From assembly GCA_016191895.1 (NCBI GenBank), contig JACPVD010000226.1:1-5019 (forward strand): a DNA stretch of 5,019 nt. The letters are read 5' to 3'. Shown here piece after piece: positions 1-4,981 of the stretch. Origin of the DNA: Chloroflexota bacterium. GTDB taxonomy: Bacteria; Chloroflexota; Anaerolineae; Anaerolineales; Villigracilaceae. A program made the position numbers and the translations under genes. The first letter of the stretch is position 1; every line of letters begins with the position of its first letter. The notes under the pieces are model-generated. The model was given only the letters and a program-made list of their open reading frames with translations, had not been told where the DNA came from and did not search any database.

Positions 1-122
1 GGGCCGATGATGGGAAAGTCATGCTTTTCAGCATGGGCTTCCATTTCCTGCAACACCTCCGCGCGCGGCGGCACAAGGGATGCAAGATAATCCTGCGTTT
101 GTCCATAATCCAATTCGCTCAT
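1..122 (-). CDS. Partial O-methyltransferase, family 3 / catechol-type (N-terminal 40 codons; C-terminus beyond left edge)
   Basis: Reading the minus strand from the ATG at 122-120 gives an open frame to the window edge that begins MSELDYGQTQDYLASLVPPR and continues to a segment ending KHDFPIIGP. The pattern of a short helical start, VPPRAEVLQEMEAHA, then FPIIGP matches the N-terminal region of SAM-dependent O-methyltransferases of the catechol/caffeoyl-CoA type, where a conserved 'P.(I/V)GP' stretch precedes the first Rossmann strand. The SAM-binding motif itself lies outside the window, so the assignment rests on recall of this N-terminal pattern. A good Shine-Dalgarno, GGAGG (minus strand, 132-128), sits 5 nt before the ATG and supports the start. 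The gene is divergent from the Roadblock gene. Substrate cannot be inferred. Confidence 0.72.
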   Translation of the reverse strand, partial: MSELDYGQTQDYLASLVPPRAEVLQEMEAHAEKHDFPIIG

Positions 123-162
123 GACTGCCTCCAAAGTTTTTTCTGAAAGAATATACGGCACA

Positions 163-168
163 ATTGTA
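163..168 (-). promoter_or_regulatory. Possible -10 box (TACAAT) for the O-methyltransferase gene
   Basis: On the minus strand TACAAT differs by one base from TATAAT and lies about 40 nt upstream of the ATG at 122, ahead of the GGAGG ribosome-binding site. No convincing -35 hexamer is seen at 16-18 nt spacing, so this is a weak call from position and one hexamer. Confidence 0.3.
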
Positions 169-222
169 CCCGCTCTCAATTTTCGGATTTGAAAGGCGGG
201 AATTCTCGAATGATTATTTTTC

Positions 223-231
223 TGGTAAACT
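223..231 (+). promoter_or_regulatory. Possible extended -10 element (TGGTAAACT) for the Roadblock gene
   Basis: TGG followed by TAAACT resembles an extended -10 (TGn plus a hexamer with two mismatches to TATAAT). It lies 40 nt before the ATG at 271. There is no clear -35 at the usual spacing. The gene's AGGAG Shine-Dalgarno is at 258-262, 8 nt before the start. Confidence 0.3.
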
Positions 232-270
232 CAGGTCGTTCAGATAATAAGCGGCTCAGGAGACAGTTGT

Positions 271-645
271 ATGGCTAAATCACGTTCAGATCAAATGGTG
301 GACCGACTGCGAAACATGCAGGCCGCCGCCCCCGATATCGAAGCATCCGCCGTCGTTTCCGTGGACGGCCTCATCATGGCATCGGCCCTGCAACAGGGCG
401 TGGAAGAAGATCGTGTGTCGGCTATGTCTGCGGCAATGCTTTCGCTGGGCGAGCGCATCTCCGGCGAACTTGGCCGCGGCGGGCTGGACCAGGTTTACAT
501 CAAAGGTGATAAAGGCGCGATCGTCCTCACCGCCATCGGCGACGAAGCCGTGCTCACCGCCCTCTCGCGCCCCGACGGCAAACTCGGCATGATCTTCCTC
601 GAAATGCGCCGCGCTGCCGAAGACCTTGTAAAACTGGTCGGATGA
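271..645 (+). CDS. Roadblock/LC7 domain protein (MglB-like small-GTPase regulator family)
   Basis: This is a 124-aa single-domain protein covering one complete Roadblock/LC7 fold. Residues about 8-20 form the first helix. SAVVSVDGLIMAS (26-38) is the paired beta strands with the typical 'VD.DG..(I/V)AS'-like turn. DRVSAMSAAMLSLGERISGE (47-66) is the long central helix. The strands VYIKGDKGAIVLTAIGDEAVLTAL (75-98) follow, and a C-terminal helix (108-122) closes the domain. Family members dimerise and bind Ras-like GTPases such as MglA, acting in polarity or signalling in the cytoplasm; a GTPase-activating role is known for MglB but is only inferred here. There is no signal peptide or membrane segment. 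AGGAG at 258-262 supports the start. No GTPase gene is seen in the window, so its partner is unknown. It is followed by a strong terminator, suggesting a one-gene transcript. Confidence 0.88.
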   Translation: MAKSRSDQMVDRLRNMQAAAPDIEASAVVSVDGLIMASALQQGVEEDRVSAMSAAMLSLGERISGELGRGGLDQVYIKGDKGAIVLTAIGDEAVLTALSRPDGKLGMIFLEMRRAAEDLVKLVG

Positions 646-685
646 ACCAAAGAAACGTAACGCACCCAAATTGTTCGCAACCCCG

Positions 686-724
686 AATGGGGAGGGCTTA
701 AACGCCCTCCCCATTCTCTTTGTT
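686..724 (+). terminator. Intrinsic terminator after the Roadblock gene
   Basis: Arm AATGGGGAGGGC (686-697) pairs perfectly over 12 bp with GCCCTCCCCATT (704-715) around the 6-nt loop TTAAAC. A moderately T-rich tail (CTCTTTGTT, 716-724) follows. It lies 40 nt after the stop codon at 645 and 61 nt before the pyrG start. The stem is very strong. The imperfect U-tract leaves some room for read-through into pyrG. Confidence 0.82.
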
Positions 725-737
725 AAACCCTCACCCC

Positions 738-763
738 TCCCCCTCTCCTTTGGGAGAGGGGGA
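738..763 (+). repeat. G/C-rich palindrome in the pyrG leader (probable dispersed intergenic repeat)
   Basis: TCCCCCTCTCC (738-748) and GGAGAGGGGGA (753-763) are perfectly complementary over 11 bp around a TTTG loop. The run CCCTCACCCC just upstream and this stem resemble short palindromic repeats I recall as common between genes in many bacterial genomes. Only one copy is in the window, so the repeat status is an inference. The 3' arm ends 3 nt before the likely pyrG Shine-Dalgarno (AAGGA, 765-769), so folding would sit right next to the ribosome-binding region. There is no T-tract after it, which argues against a terminator. Confidence 0.65.
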
Positions 764-776
764 AAAGGAAAGCGAC

Positions 777-2387
777 ATGTCTACAAAATATTTATTTTTC
801 ACAGGCGGCGTGGTTTCATCGGTCGGCAAAGGTGTGACCGCCGCGGCAATGGGACTCCTGCTCAAAGAGCGCGGCTTTAGCGTGGCCGTGCAAAAACTCG
901 ACCCATACATTAACGTCGATCCCGGGACAATGTCACCCTATCAGCACGGCGAAGTGTATGTCCTCGACGACGGCGCGGAAACGGACCTCGATCTGGGTCA
1001 CTACGAAAGATTCATCGATAACCGCCTGACGAGAGTCAGCAACTTCACTACGGGACAAGTCTACGCTGAGACCATCGCTAAAGAACGCCGCGGCGATTTC
1101 CTCGGCGGGACGATTCAAGTCATTCCTCATATCACCAACGAGATCAAACGCCGCATCGGACTCGCCGCAAAAGAAACCGGAGCCGAGATCATGATTCTCG
1201 AAGTGGGCGGAACGGTGGGCGATATCGAGTCACAACCGTTTCTCGAAGCGTTGCGCCAACTCCGTAATGAAGTGGGACGCGAGAACTGTCTCTTCGTGCA
1301 TGTGACGTGGCTCCCAACCATCGGGGCGACCGGTGAAATCAAGACGAAGCCGACCCAGCATTCGGTGGCCGCGTTGCGTTCGATCGGCATTTCTCCGAAT
1401 ATCATCATCGCGCGCGCCGATCAGGATGTGGATAAAAATCTCTGTGAAAAGATCGCCCTGTTTTGCGATGTGGAAAAGGACGCCGTCATTCCGATGAAAA
1501 CAGCGGATGTGTTATATGAAGTGCCATTGCTTTTGGAAAAACTCGGCGTGGGCGAATTGATTCTCGACAAACTCAAATTGAAGGTCAGACGCAAACCCAA
1601 CATGCGCCCGTGGAAGAAACTTGTGGACGAAGTCCGCAAACCGAAGCCGACAGTGAAAGTCGCGCTTGTCGGGAAATATGTCGAATTGCAGGATGCGTAC
1701 ATGTCCGTGCGCGAGGCGTTGAAACATGCCGCGCTCGCAAACGGCGTGGAAGTGGAGATCGGCTGGGTTCATTCGACCGACCTTGAAAAAGACAAGGGTT
1801 GGGATATCGTCAAGAAAGCCGATGCGATTCTCGTCCCCGGCGGATTCGGTTCGCGCGGAATCGAAGGAAAAGTTTTGGCGGCGCGTTATGCGCGTGAAAA
1901 TAAAACGCCGTATCTCGGGTTGTGCTTGGGCATGCAGGTGATGTGCATCGACTTCGCGCGCAATGTGCTCGATCATGAAGATGCCAACTCGTCTGAATTC
2001 GATCGCGGAACGGAACACCCGGTCATTGATTTGATGGTTGACCAGCGTTCGATCACCGACATGGGCGGGACGATGCGCCTCGGACTCTACCCGTGCCTGC
2101 TCCAAAAAGGGACGAAAGCCGCCGCCGCTTATGGCGTTCCCAAAGTGGACGAGAGGCATCGTCACCGCTTCGAGTTCAACAATGCCTACCGCGCCGATTT
2201 CGAAAAACACGGCATGTCCTTCTCCGGCTTATCCCCCGATGGCCGATTGGTCGAGATCGTTGAACTGGCTGAACATCCCTACATGGTAGCGAGTCAATTC
2301 CACCCTGAGTTTTTGTCGCGCCCGATGAAGCCGCATCCGTTGTTTGTGGGGCTGCTTAAGGCGGCGAAGGAGAGAAGTAAGAAGTGA
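777..2387 (+). CDS. pyrG: CTP synthase (glutamine-hydrolysing)
   Basis: The enzyme makes CTP from UTP, ATP and glutamine, the last step of de novo pyrimidine nucleotide synthesis, in the cytoplasm. The 536-aa product has the normal full length. The N-terminal amidoligase domain (about 1-270) shows the phosphate-binding loop SSVGKG (14-19), LDPYINVDPGTMSPYQHGEV (41-60), TDLDLGHYERF (69-79), LEVGGTVGDIES (141-152, metal/CTP-binding region) and GEIKTKPTQHSV (186-197). The class-I glutaminase domain (about 294-530) has the oxyanion loop LVPGGFG (352-358), the nucleophile Cys383 in GLCLGM, and His509/Glu511 in HPEF, so the catalytic triad is complete. The ATG at 777 is chosen because MSTKYLFFTGGVVSS is the family's usual start and AAGGA (765-769) precedes it; an in-frame TTG at 720 would add 19 low-complexity residues encoded by a palindrome. 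There is no clear dedicated promoter. The gene ends before a terminator at 2514. Confidence 0.98.
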   Translation: MSTKYLFFTGGVVSSVGKGVTAAAMGLLLKERGFSVAVQKLDPYINVDPGTMSPYQHGEVYVLDDGAETDLDLGHYERFIDNRLTRVSNFTTGQVYAETIAKERRGDFLGGTIQVIPHITNEIKRRIGLAAKETGAEIMILEVGGTVGDIESQPFLEALRQLRNEVGRENCLFVHVTWLPTIGATGEIKTKPTQHSVAALRSIGISPNIIIARADQDVDKNLCEKIALFCDVEKDAVIPMKTADVLYEVPLLLEKLGVGELILDKLKLKVRRKPNMRPWKKLVDEVRKPKPTVKVALVGKYVELQDAYMSVREALKHAALANGVEVEIGWVHSTDLEKDKGWDIVKKADAILVPGGFGSRGIEGKVLAARYARENKTPYLGLCLGMQVMCIDFARNVLDHEDANSSEFDRGTEHPVIDLMVDQRSITDMGGTMRLGLYPCLLQKGTKAAAAYGVPKVDERHRHRFEFNNAYRADFEKHGMSFSGLSPDGRLVEIVELAEHPYMVASQFHPEFLSRPMKPHPLFVGLLKAAKERSKK

Positions 2388-2464
2388 TCAGTGGTTGGCA
2401 ACTTGGTGGCGGGTTTATCTTGGGAAGCATGGCAGAGAAAGACGCGGAATTTTCGAGTCATGGG

Positions 2465-2496
2465 AATACCCCAAAAGCGGGATGGGTGCGGGTATT
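2465..2496. repeat. Short inverted repeat between pyrG and its terminator
   Basis: AATACCC (2465-2471) is the perfect complement of GGGTATT (2490-2496), with an 18-nt loop. It lies in the 126-nt stretch between the pyrG stop and the terminator. Nothing else recognisable is seen in 2388-2513. The hairpin is modest and could have arisen by chance. The overlapping AT-rich TATTATAAAT looks like a -10 on either strand but has no matching -35. Confidence 0.3.
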
Positions 2497-2513
2497 ATAA
2501 ATCCGTTCAAATG

Positions 2514-2543
2514 AAAATCCCCATCTTGCGACGGGGATTTTTT
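2514..2543. terminator. Terminator between convergent pyrG and pilin genes (probably bidirectional)
   Basis: AAAATCCCC (2514-2522) pairs over 9 bp with GGGGATTTT (2533-2541). The inner bases TC/GA can pair further around a TTGC loop with one mismatch. On the plus strand the run of six T (2538-2543) completes a classic intrinsic terminator for pyrG, 126 nt after its stop. On the minus strand the stem lies 22 nt past the pilin stop and is followed by TTTTCATTT, so it can also end the pilin transcript. Confidence 0.85.
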
Positions 2544-2563
2544 GCAAACTGGTCTGGGGCAGG

Positions 2564-2719
2564 TTATAGTCCGCTGAGGCTGGAATTGACTGCGCTGAAT
2601 GTGTTGCCAATCATGGGACCAAGAAGCATGAGAGCGGCAATAACAACGATGGCAACCAAAACAAGAATTAAAGCGTATTCAACGAGACCCTGGCCTTTTT
2701 CGCTGGGTAAAAATAACAT
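2564..2719 (-). CDS. Flp/Fap-type pilin prepilin (Tad/type IVb pilus family)
   Basis: This encodes a 51-aa prepilin, the small structural subunit of Flp/Tad adhesive pili that is assembled at the membrane after prepilin-peptidase cleavage. The leader MLFLPSEKG (1-9) ends in glycine and is followed by QGLVEYALIL. Cleavage after Gly9 would put Glu14 at mature +5 and Tyr15 at +6, as in the Flp pilin motif. A hydrophobic helix spans about 12-36 (LVEYALILVLVAIVVIAALMLLG), and a short polar tail with N/S residues ends the protein. The mature pilin would be 42 aa. The start at 2719 is chosen because AAAGGAGG (2736-2729) lies 9 nt upstream. A longer frame from a GTG at 2785 would add unrelated residues and begin inside a promoter-like element. 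No tad secretion, ATPase or peptidase genes are nearby, so the assembly machinery must be encoded elsewhere. The gene is convergent with pyrG and divergent from the carboxyltransferase operon. Confidence 0.92.
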   Translation of the reverse strand: MLFLPSEKGQGLVEYALILVLVAIVVIAALMLLGPMIGNTFSAVNSSLSGL

Positions 2720-2728
2720 GGCGAGAAT

Positions 2729-2736
2729 CCTCCTTT
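2729..2736 (-). promoter_or_regulatory. Strong Shine-Dalgarno of the pilin gene (AAAGGAGG)
   Basis: On the minus strand AAAGGAGG lies 9 nt before the ATG at 2719-2717. It is the best match to the 16S anti-SD in the window, fixes the pilin start and fits a protein made in high amounts. Confidence 0.85.
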
Positions 2737-2746
2737 CCTCTGGATT

Positions 2747-2766
2747 TCCCGGCAAGGTCACCGGGA
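2747..2766 (-). promoter_or_regulatory. Possible 5'-end stem-loop of the pilin mRNA
   Basis: TCCCGG and CCGGGA form a 6-bp perfect stem around an 8-nt loop on the minus strand. If the TAAAAT box (2778-2773) is the -10, transcription would begin near 2766, which places this stem-loop at the extreme 5' end of the message. Such structures are known to protect abundant mRNAs from decay. The role here is inferred from position only. Confidence 0.35.
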
Positions 2767-2772
2767 TAATCA

Positions 2773-2800
2773 ATTTTACCCCCACGGTTCAGTAACACAA
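2773..2800 (-). promoter_or_regulatory. Probable pilin promoter (TTGTGT, 16 nt, TAAAAT)
   Basis: On the minus strand, TTGTGT (2800-2795) and TAAAAT (2778-2773, one mismatch to TATAAT) are separated by 16 nt and lie 54 nt upstream of the pilin ATG. A perfect TTGACA (2828-2823) lies farther upstream on the same strand. It lacks a good -10 at 16-18 nt; TATTTC is at 14 nt. It may be an alternative or coincidental. Confidence 0.45.
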
Positions 2801-2926
2801 AGGAAATACCCGAAATGATTCCTGTCAATTTTTGAAAGGATTCTGTAAGGTCGCGATCGGGGGGAGATACGGCGGTTCTTCATCCCCATAGCATGCCATC
2901 CGTCACTGAGGCGCGAATTTTCCGCG

Positions 2927-2935
2927 TGTTATACT
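2927..2935 (+). promoter_or_regulatory. Extended -10 promoter element (TGTTATACT) of the carboxyltransferase operon
   Basis: TGT followed by TATACT (one mismatch to TATAAT) is a good extended -10. It lies 35 nt before the ATG at 2971, giving a short leader. The -35 region (about 2907-2912) is not close to consensus, as is usual for extended -10 promoters. AAAGGA at 2959-2964 is the ribosome-binding site, 6 nt from the start. Confidence 0.5.
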
Positions 2936-2970
2936 CCCGATTGTGGCAATAAATACGCAAAGGATTTAAT

Positions 2971-4524
2971 ATGACTCATGAAGATCCACGAATCCTCGAA
3001 CTGCGAAAAATCCGCGCAAAGGCGCTCGAAGGCGGCGGCGAGGAACGGAACGCCAAACAACGCGCCAAAGGCAAATTGACCGCCCGCGAACGGGTCGACC
3101 TTTTGCTCGATCCCGGCACCTTCAACGAAATCGAGCCGTTCATCACCCACCAGGGCGACGAATTAAATCTGCTAAGGGAAAAATTCTACGGCGACGGCGT
3201 TATCACCGGCTACGGGCAGATCAACGGGCGGACGGTTTATTTATATTCACAGGACTTCACAATCTACGGCGGCACGCTTAGCGAAATGCAATCGCACAAA
3301 ATATGCCGTGTGATGGATTTGGCCGTGCGCAATGGTGTGCCCTTCATTTCGCTGATCGACTCCGGCGGCGCGCGCATTCAGGAAGGCGTACGCTCGATGG
3401 GCGGGTATGCCGAAATCTTTCGACGCAACGCGCAATACTCGGGCGTGGTTCCACAAGTCAGCGTGATGCTTGGGCCGTGCGCCGGCGGCGCGGCATATTC
3501 CCCTGCTCTCACCGACCTGGTCATCATGGTGGAAAAATCATCCTTCATGTTCCTGACCGGGCCCGAAGTCATCAAAGCGGTGACCGGCGAAGTGATCGAC
3601 GCTGAATCACTAGGCGGCTCGGGCGTGCATACCGCCGTCAGCGGCGTGGCGCATTTGAGCGTACATGGCGAAAAGGAAGCGCTCGACATGGCGCGGCATT
3701 TCCTTTCTTATTTACCGTCGAACAATGTCGAGAATCCGCCGTTCGTTCAAACCACAGACAGTCCCTCCCGCATGGACGAAGAACTCAATCACATGATTCC
3801 GCTCGAAGCCACAGAGCCGTATGTGATGCATCAGGTCATCGAAAAAATCATCGACGAAGGCTCCTTCCTCGAGATCCAACCCGATTGGGCGCGCAACGCG
3901 ATTGTGGGGCTGGCGCGAATCGGCGGGCATAGCGTCGGCATCGTCGGGCAGGAACCTGCCATCATGGCCGGCGTGATCGACATCGACGCCGCTGACAAAA
4001 TGACGCGTTTCGTGCGCATGTGTGATTGTTTCAATATTCCGCTCGTCACGTTTGTTGATTCCCCCGGCTTCCTGCCCGGTATCGCACAGGAACATGGTGG
4101 CATCATCCGTCACGGCGCGAAACTTTTGTATGCCTACTCCGAAGCCACCGTGCCGAAGATTTGCGTCATCACGCGCAAGGCGTACGGCGGCGCGTACGTG
4201 GTCATGTCCAGCAAATATCTCGGCACCGACGTCACGTATGCATGGCCTTCGGCTGAGATCGCCGTGCTTGGCGCGGAGGGCGCGGCAAATATTTTGTTCA
4301 AGAAACAGATCGAGACAGCGAATGACCCCGCCGCCGAACGCACAAAACTTGCCGCGGAATACCGCGAGAAATTCAACAATCCCTACTACGCCGCATCGAC
4401 AGGTTATGTGGATGACATCATCGAGCCGCGCGAGTCGCGCCCGAAACTCATCGCCACCCTCTCCGCCCTGCGCGATAAATACGCGCCCGCGCCGCCGAGA
4501 AAGCATGGCAACATCCCCGTGTAG
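2971..4524 (+). CDS. Biotin-dependent acyl-CoA carboxyltransferase subunit (MmdA/PccB family)
   Basis: This 517-aa subunit transfers carboxyl groups between carboxybiotin and an acyl-CoA (propionyl-/methylmalonyl-CoA or acetyl-CoA type). It has the full family length and both crotonase-like halves. The N-terminal half contains LTARERVDLLLDPGTF (36-51), DSGGARIQEGV (130-140), GPCAGGAAYSPALTD (168-182) and TGPEVIKAVTGE (196-207). The C-terminal half contains DSPGFLPG (363-370), QEHGGIIRHGAKLLYAY (373-389), TRKAYGGAY (401-409) and YAWPSAEIAVLGAEGA (423-438). The end, RKHGNIPV, is typical of PccB/MmdA. AAAGGA at 2959-2964 supports the start. It is first in an operon with an OadG-like gene and a biotin-carrier start, which favours a sodium-pump decarboxylase or a membrane-linked carboxylase. 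Two departures from the family pattern as I recall it are GIVGQEP (323-329) where GIVANQP is common, and Val410 where propionyl-specific enzymes carry Asp. Exact substrate and reaction direction are not settled by the sequence. Confidence 0.93.
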   Translation: MTHEDPRILELRKIRAKALEGGGEERNAKQRAKGKLTARERVDLLLDPGTFNEIEPFITHQGDELNLLREKFYGDGVITGYGQINGRTVYLYSQDFTIYGGTLSEMQSHKICRVMDLAVRNGVPFISLIDSGGARIQEGVRSMGGYAEIFRRNAQYSGVVPQVSVMLGPCAGGAAYSPALTDLVIMVEKSSFMFLTGPEVIKAVTGEVIDAESLGGSGVHTAVSGVAHLSVHGEKEALDMARHFLSYLPSNNVENPPFVQTTDSPSRMDEELNHMIPLEATEPYVMHQVIEKIIDEGSFLEIQPDWARNAIVGLARIGGHSVGIVGQEPAIMAGVIDIDAADKMTRFVRMCDCFNIPLVTFVDSPGFLPGIAQEHGGIIRHGAKLLYAYSEATVPKICVITRKAYGGAYVVMSSKYLGTDVTYAWPSAEIAVLGAEGAANILFKKQIETANDPAAERTKLAAEYREKFNNPYYAASTGYVDDIIEPRESRPKLIATLSALRDKYAPAPPRKHGNIPV

Positions 4525-4527
4525 GTT

Positions 4528-4563
4528 TTACGAATCACGCACCACGTATTACGTGATTCGTAA
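4528..4563 (+). repeat. Perfect 12-bp inverted repeat in the carboxyltransferase-oadG spacer
   Basis: TTACGAATCACG (4528-4539) and CGTGATTCGTAA (4552-4563) are exact reverse complements with a 12-nt loop. An alternative shorter palindrome, CACGTA-T-TACGTG (4543-4555), uses part of the 3' arm. The element begins 4 nt after the carboxyltransferase stop and fills most of the 48-nt spacer. Its last bases run into the Shine-Dalgarno TAAGGA (4561-4566) of the next gene. There is no T-tract, so it is not a standard terminator. It could be a dispersed palindromic repeat, an mRNA processing or stability element, or a translation control element. Confidence 0.75.
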
Positions 4564-4572
4564 GGAACACAT

Positions 4573-4941
4573 ATGCCCGACATCCTTCTTTCCCTTCAAA
4601 TCACCGCCCTCGGCATGGGTCTTGTATTTGGCGCGATTCTTTTATTATGGCTGATGATGGTTCTGCTGACGGCTTTGACTGCCGAAAAAGAGACTCCTGC
4701 AACAAGCCTTTCCCAGCCCAACCAGGACGCATCACGCTTCGCGTCCCCCGCGCCTGATTCCGTTTCTGACAACGAATCCAAACTGAAAGCGATTTCCATT
4801 GCGGTTGCCATCGCCCTCGCCGAACAGGGACAATCATCCACGCATCCATTATCCCAGCCGCCCACCGCGCTTGTCTCCGCATGGCAATTGGGCATGCGCA
4901 CCAGTCAGCGCTCGGAAAAGGGAAATTTTAGAAGGCATTAA
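4573..4941 (+). CDS. OadG-like small membrane subunit of a biotin-dependent decarboxylase/carboxylase
   Basis: The 122-aa protein has one N-terminal membrane helix (about 8-35) containing ITALGMGLVFGAILLLWLMM (10-29), which matches the OadG/MmdD pattern of a single helix with 'LGMG.VF'. A polar Ser/Pro/Gln-rich linker (about 41-68) follows, then a short Ala/Ile-rich helix KLKAISIAVAIALAEQ (70-85), and a C-terminal segment with SAWQLGMRTSQRS (102-114) resembling the 'W...GR' end of these subunits. In sodium-pumping decarboxylases the gamma subunit anchors the complex and helps assembly. The position between the carboxyltransferase and a biotin-carrier start strongly supports this. TAAGGA (4561-4566) lies 6 nt before the ATG. 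The family is short and poorly conserved, so the assignment relies on the helix motif plus context. Confidence 0.8.
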   Translation: MPDILLSLQITALGMGLVFGAILLLWLMMVLLTALTAEKETPATSLSQPNQDASRFASPAPDSVSDNESKLKAISIAVAIALAEQGQSSTHPLSQPPTALVSAWQLGMRTSQRSEKGNFRRH

Positions 4942-4949
4942 ATCAGGAG

Positions 4950-4967
4950 CGCGGACTGAAGTCCGCG
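4950..4967 (+). repeat. 7-bp hairpin with TGAA loop before the biotin-carrier start
   Basis: CGCGGAC (4950-4956) and GTCCGCG (4961-4967) form a perfect 7-bp stem with a TGAA tetraloop. It lies between the oadG-like stop (4941) and the ATG at 4982. An AGGAG (4945-4949) is immediately before the stem, and only a weak GAGAG (4972-4976) is next to the start. The motif resembles short dispersed palindromes that I recall from environmental bacterial genomes; only one copy is in view. Confidence 0.6.
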
Positions 4968-4981
4968 GTACGAGAGAAATC

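Noticed and set aside
169..200. CCCGC ... GCGGG inverted repeat in the first divergent spacer
   Set aside because: Only 5 bp with a 22-nt loop; expected by chance.
720..776. In-frame TTG extension of CTP synthase by 19 residues
   Set aside because: The extension is translated from the terminator tail and palindrome, is Pro/Gly-rich and unlike any PyrG start; the ATG at 777 gives the canonical N-terminus and has an AAGGA upstream.
1512..2210. Long minus-strand open frame opposite pyrG (232 aa)
   Set aside because: It lies fully opposite a well-conserved enzyme, shows no domain pattern, and reflects the codon bias of the real gene.
2490..2500. TATTATAAAT as a promoter on either strand downstream of pyrG
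   Set aside because: No -35 at workable spacing on either strand; plus-strand transcription would hit the terminator within about 10 nt, and no gene lies in reach on the minus strand.
2720..2785. Longer pilin start at the GTG at 2785
   Set aside because: It would begin next to the TAAAAT promoter element and add residues unlike a prepilin leader, while AAAGGAGG points to the ATG at 2719.
2391..2795. 134-aa plus-strand open frame covering the pilin region
   Set aside because: It runs antisense through the pilin, the terminator and the pilin promoter, has no recognisable domain, and lacks a clear RBS; it is a shadow frame.
2823..2828. Perfect TTGACA on the minus strand as the main pilin -35
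   Set aside because: No good -10 at 16-18 nt; the nearest candidate (TATTTC) is at 14 nt, so the TTGTGT/TAAAAT pair was preferred, without full certainty.
3712..4506. Long minus-strand open frame opposite the carboxyltransferase (264 aa)
   Set aside because: Antisense shadow of a conserved gene; composition rich in His, Arg, Asp and Gly with no family pattern.
4022..4654. 210-aa plus-strand open frame bridging the carboxyltransferase end and oadG start
   Set aside because: It overlaps two supported genes in another frame and is Arg/Pro/Ser-rich, typical of out-of-frame reading.
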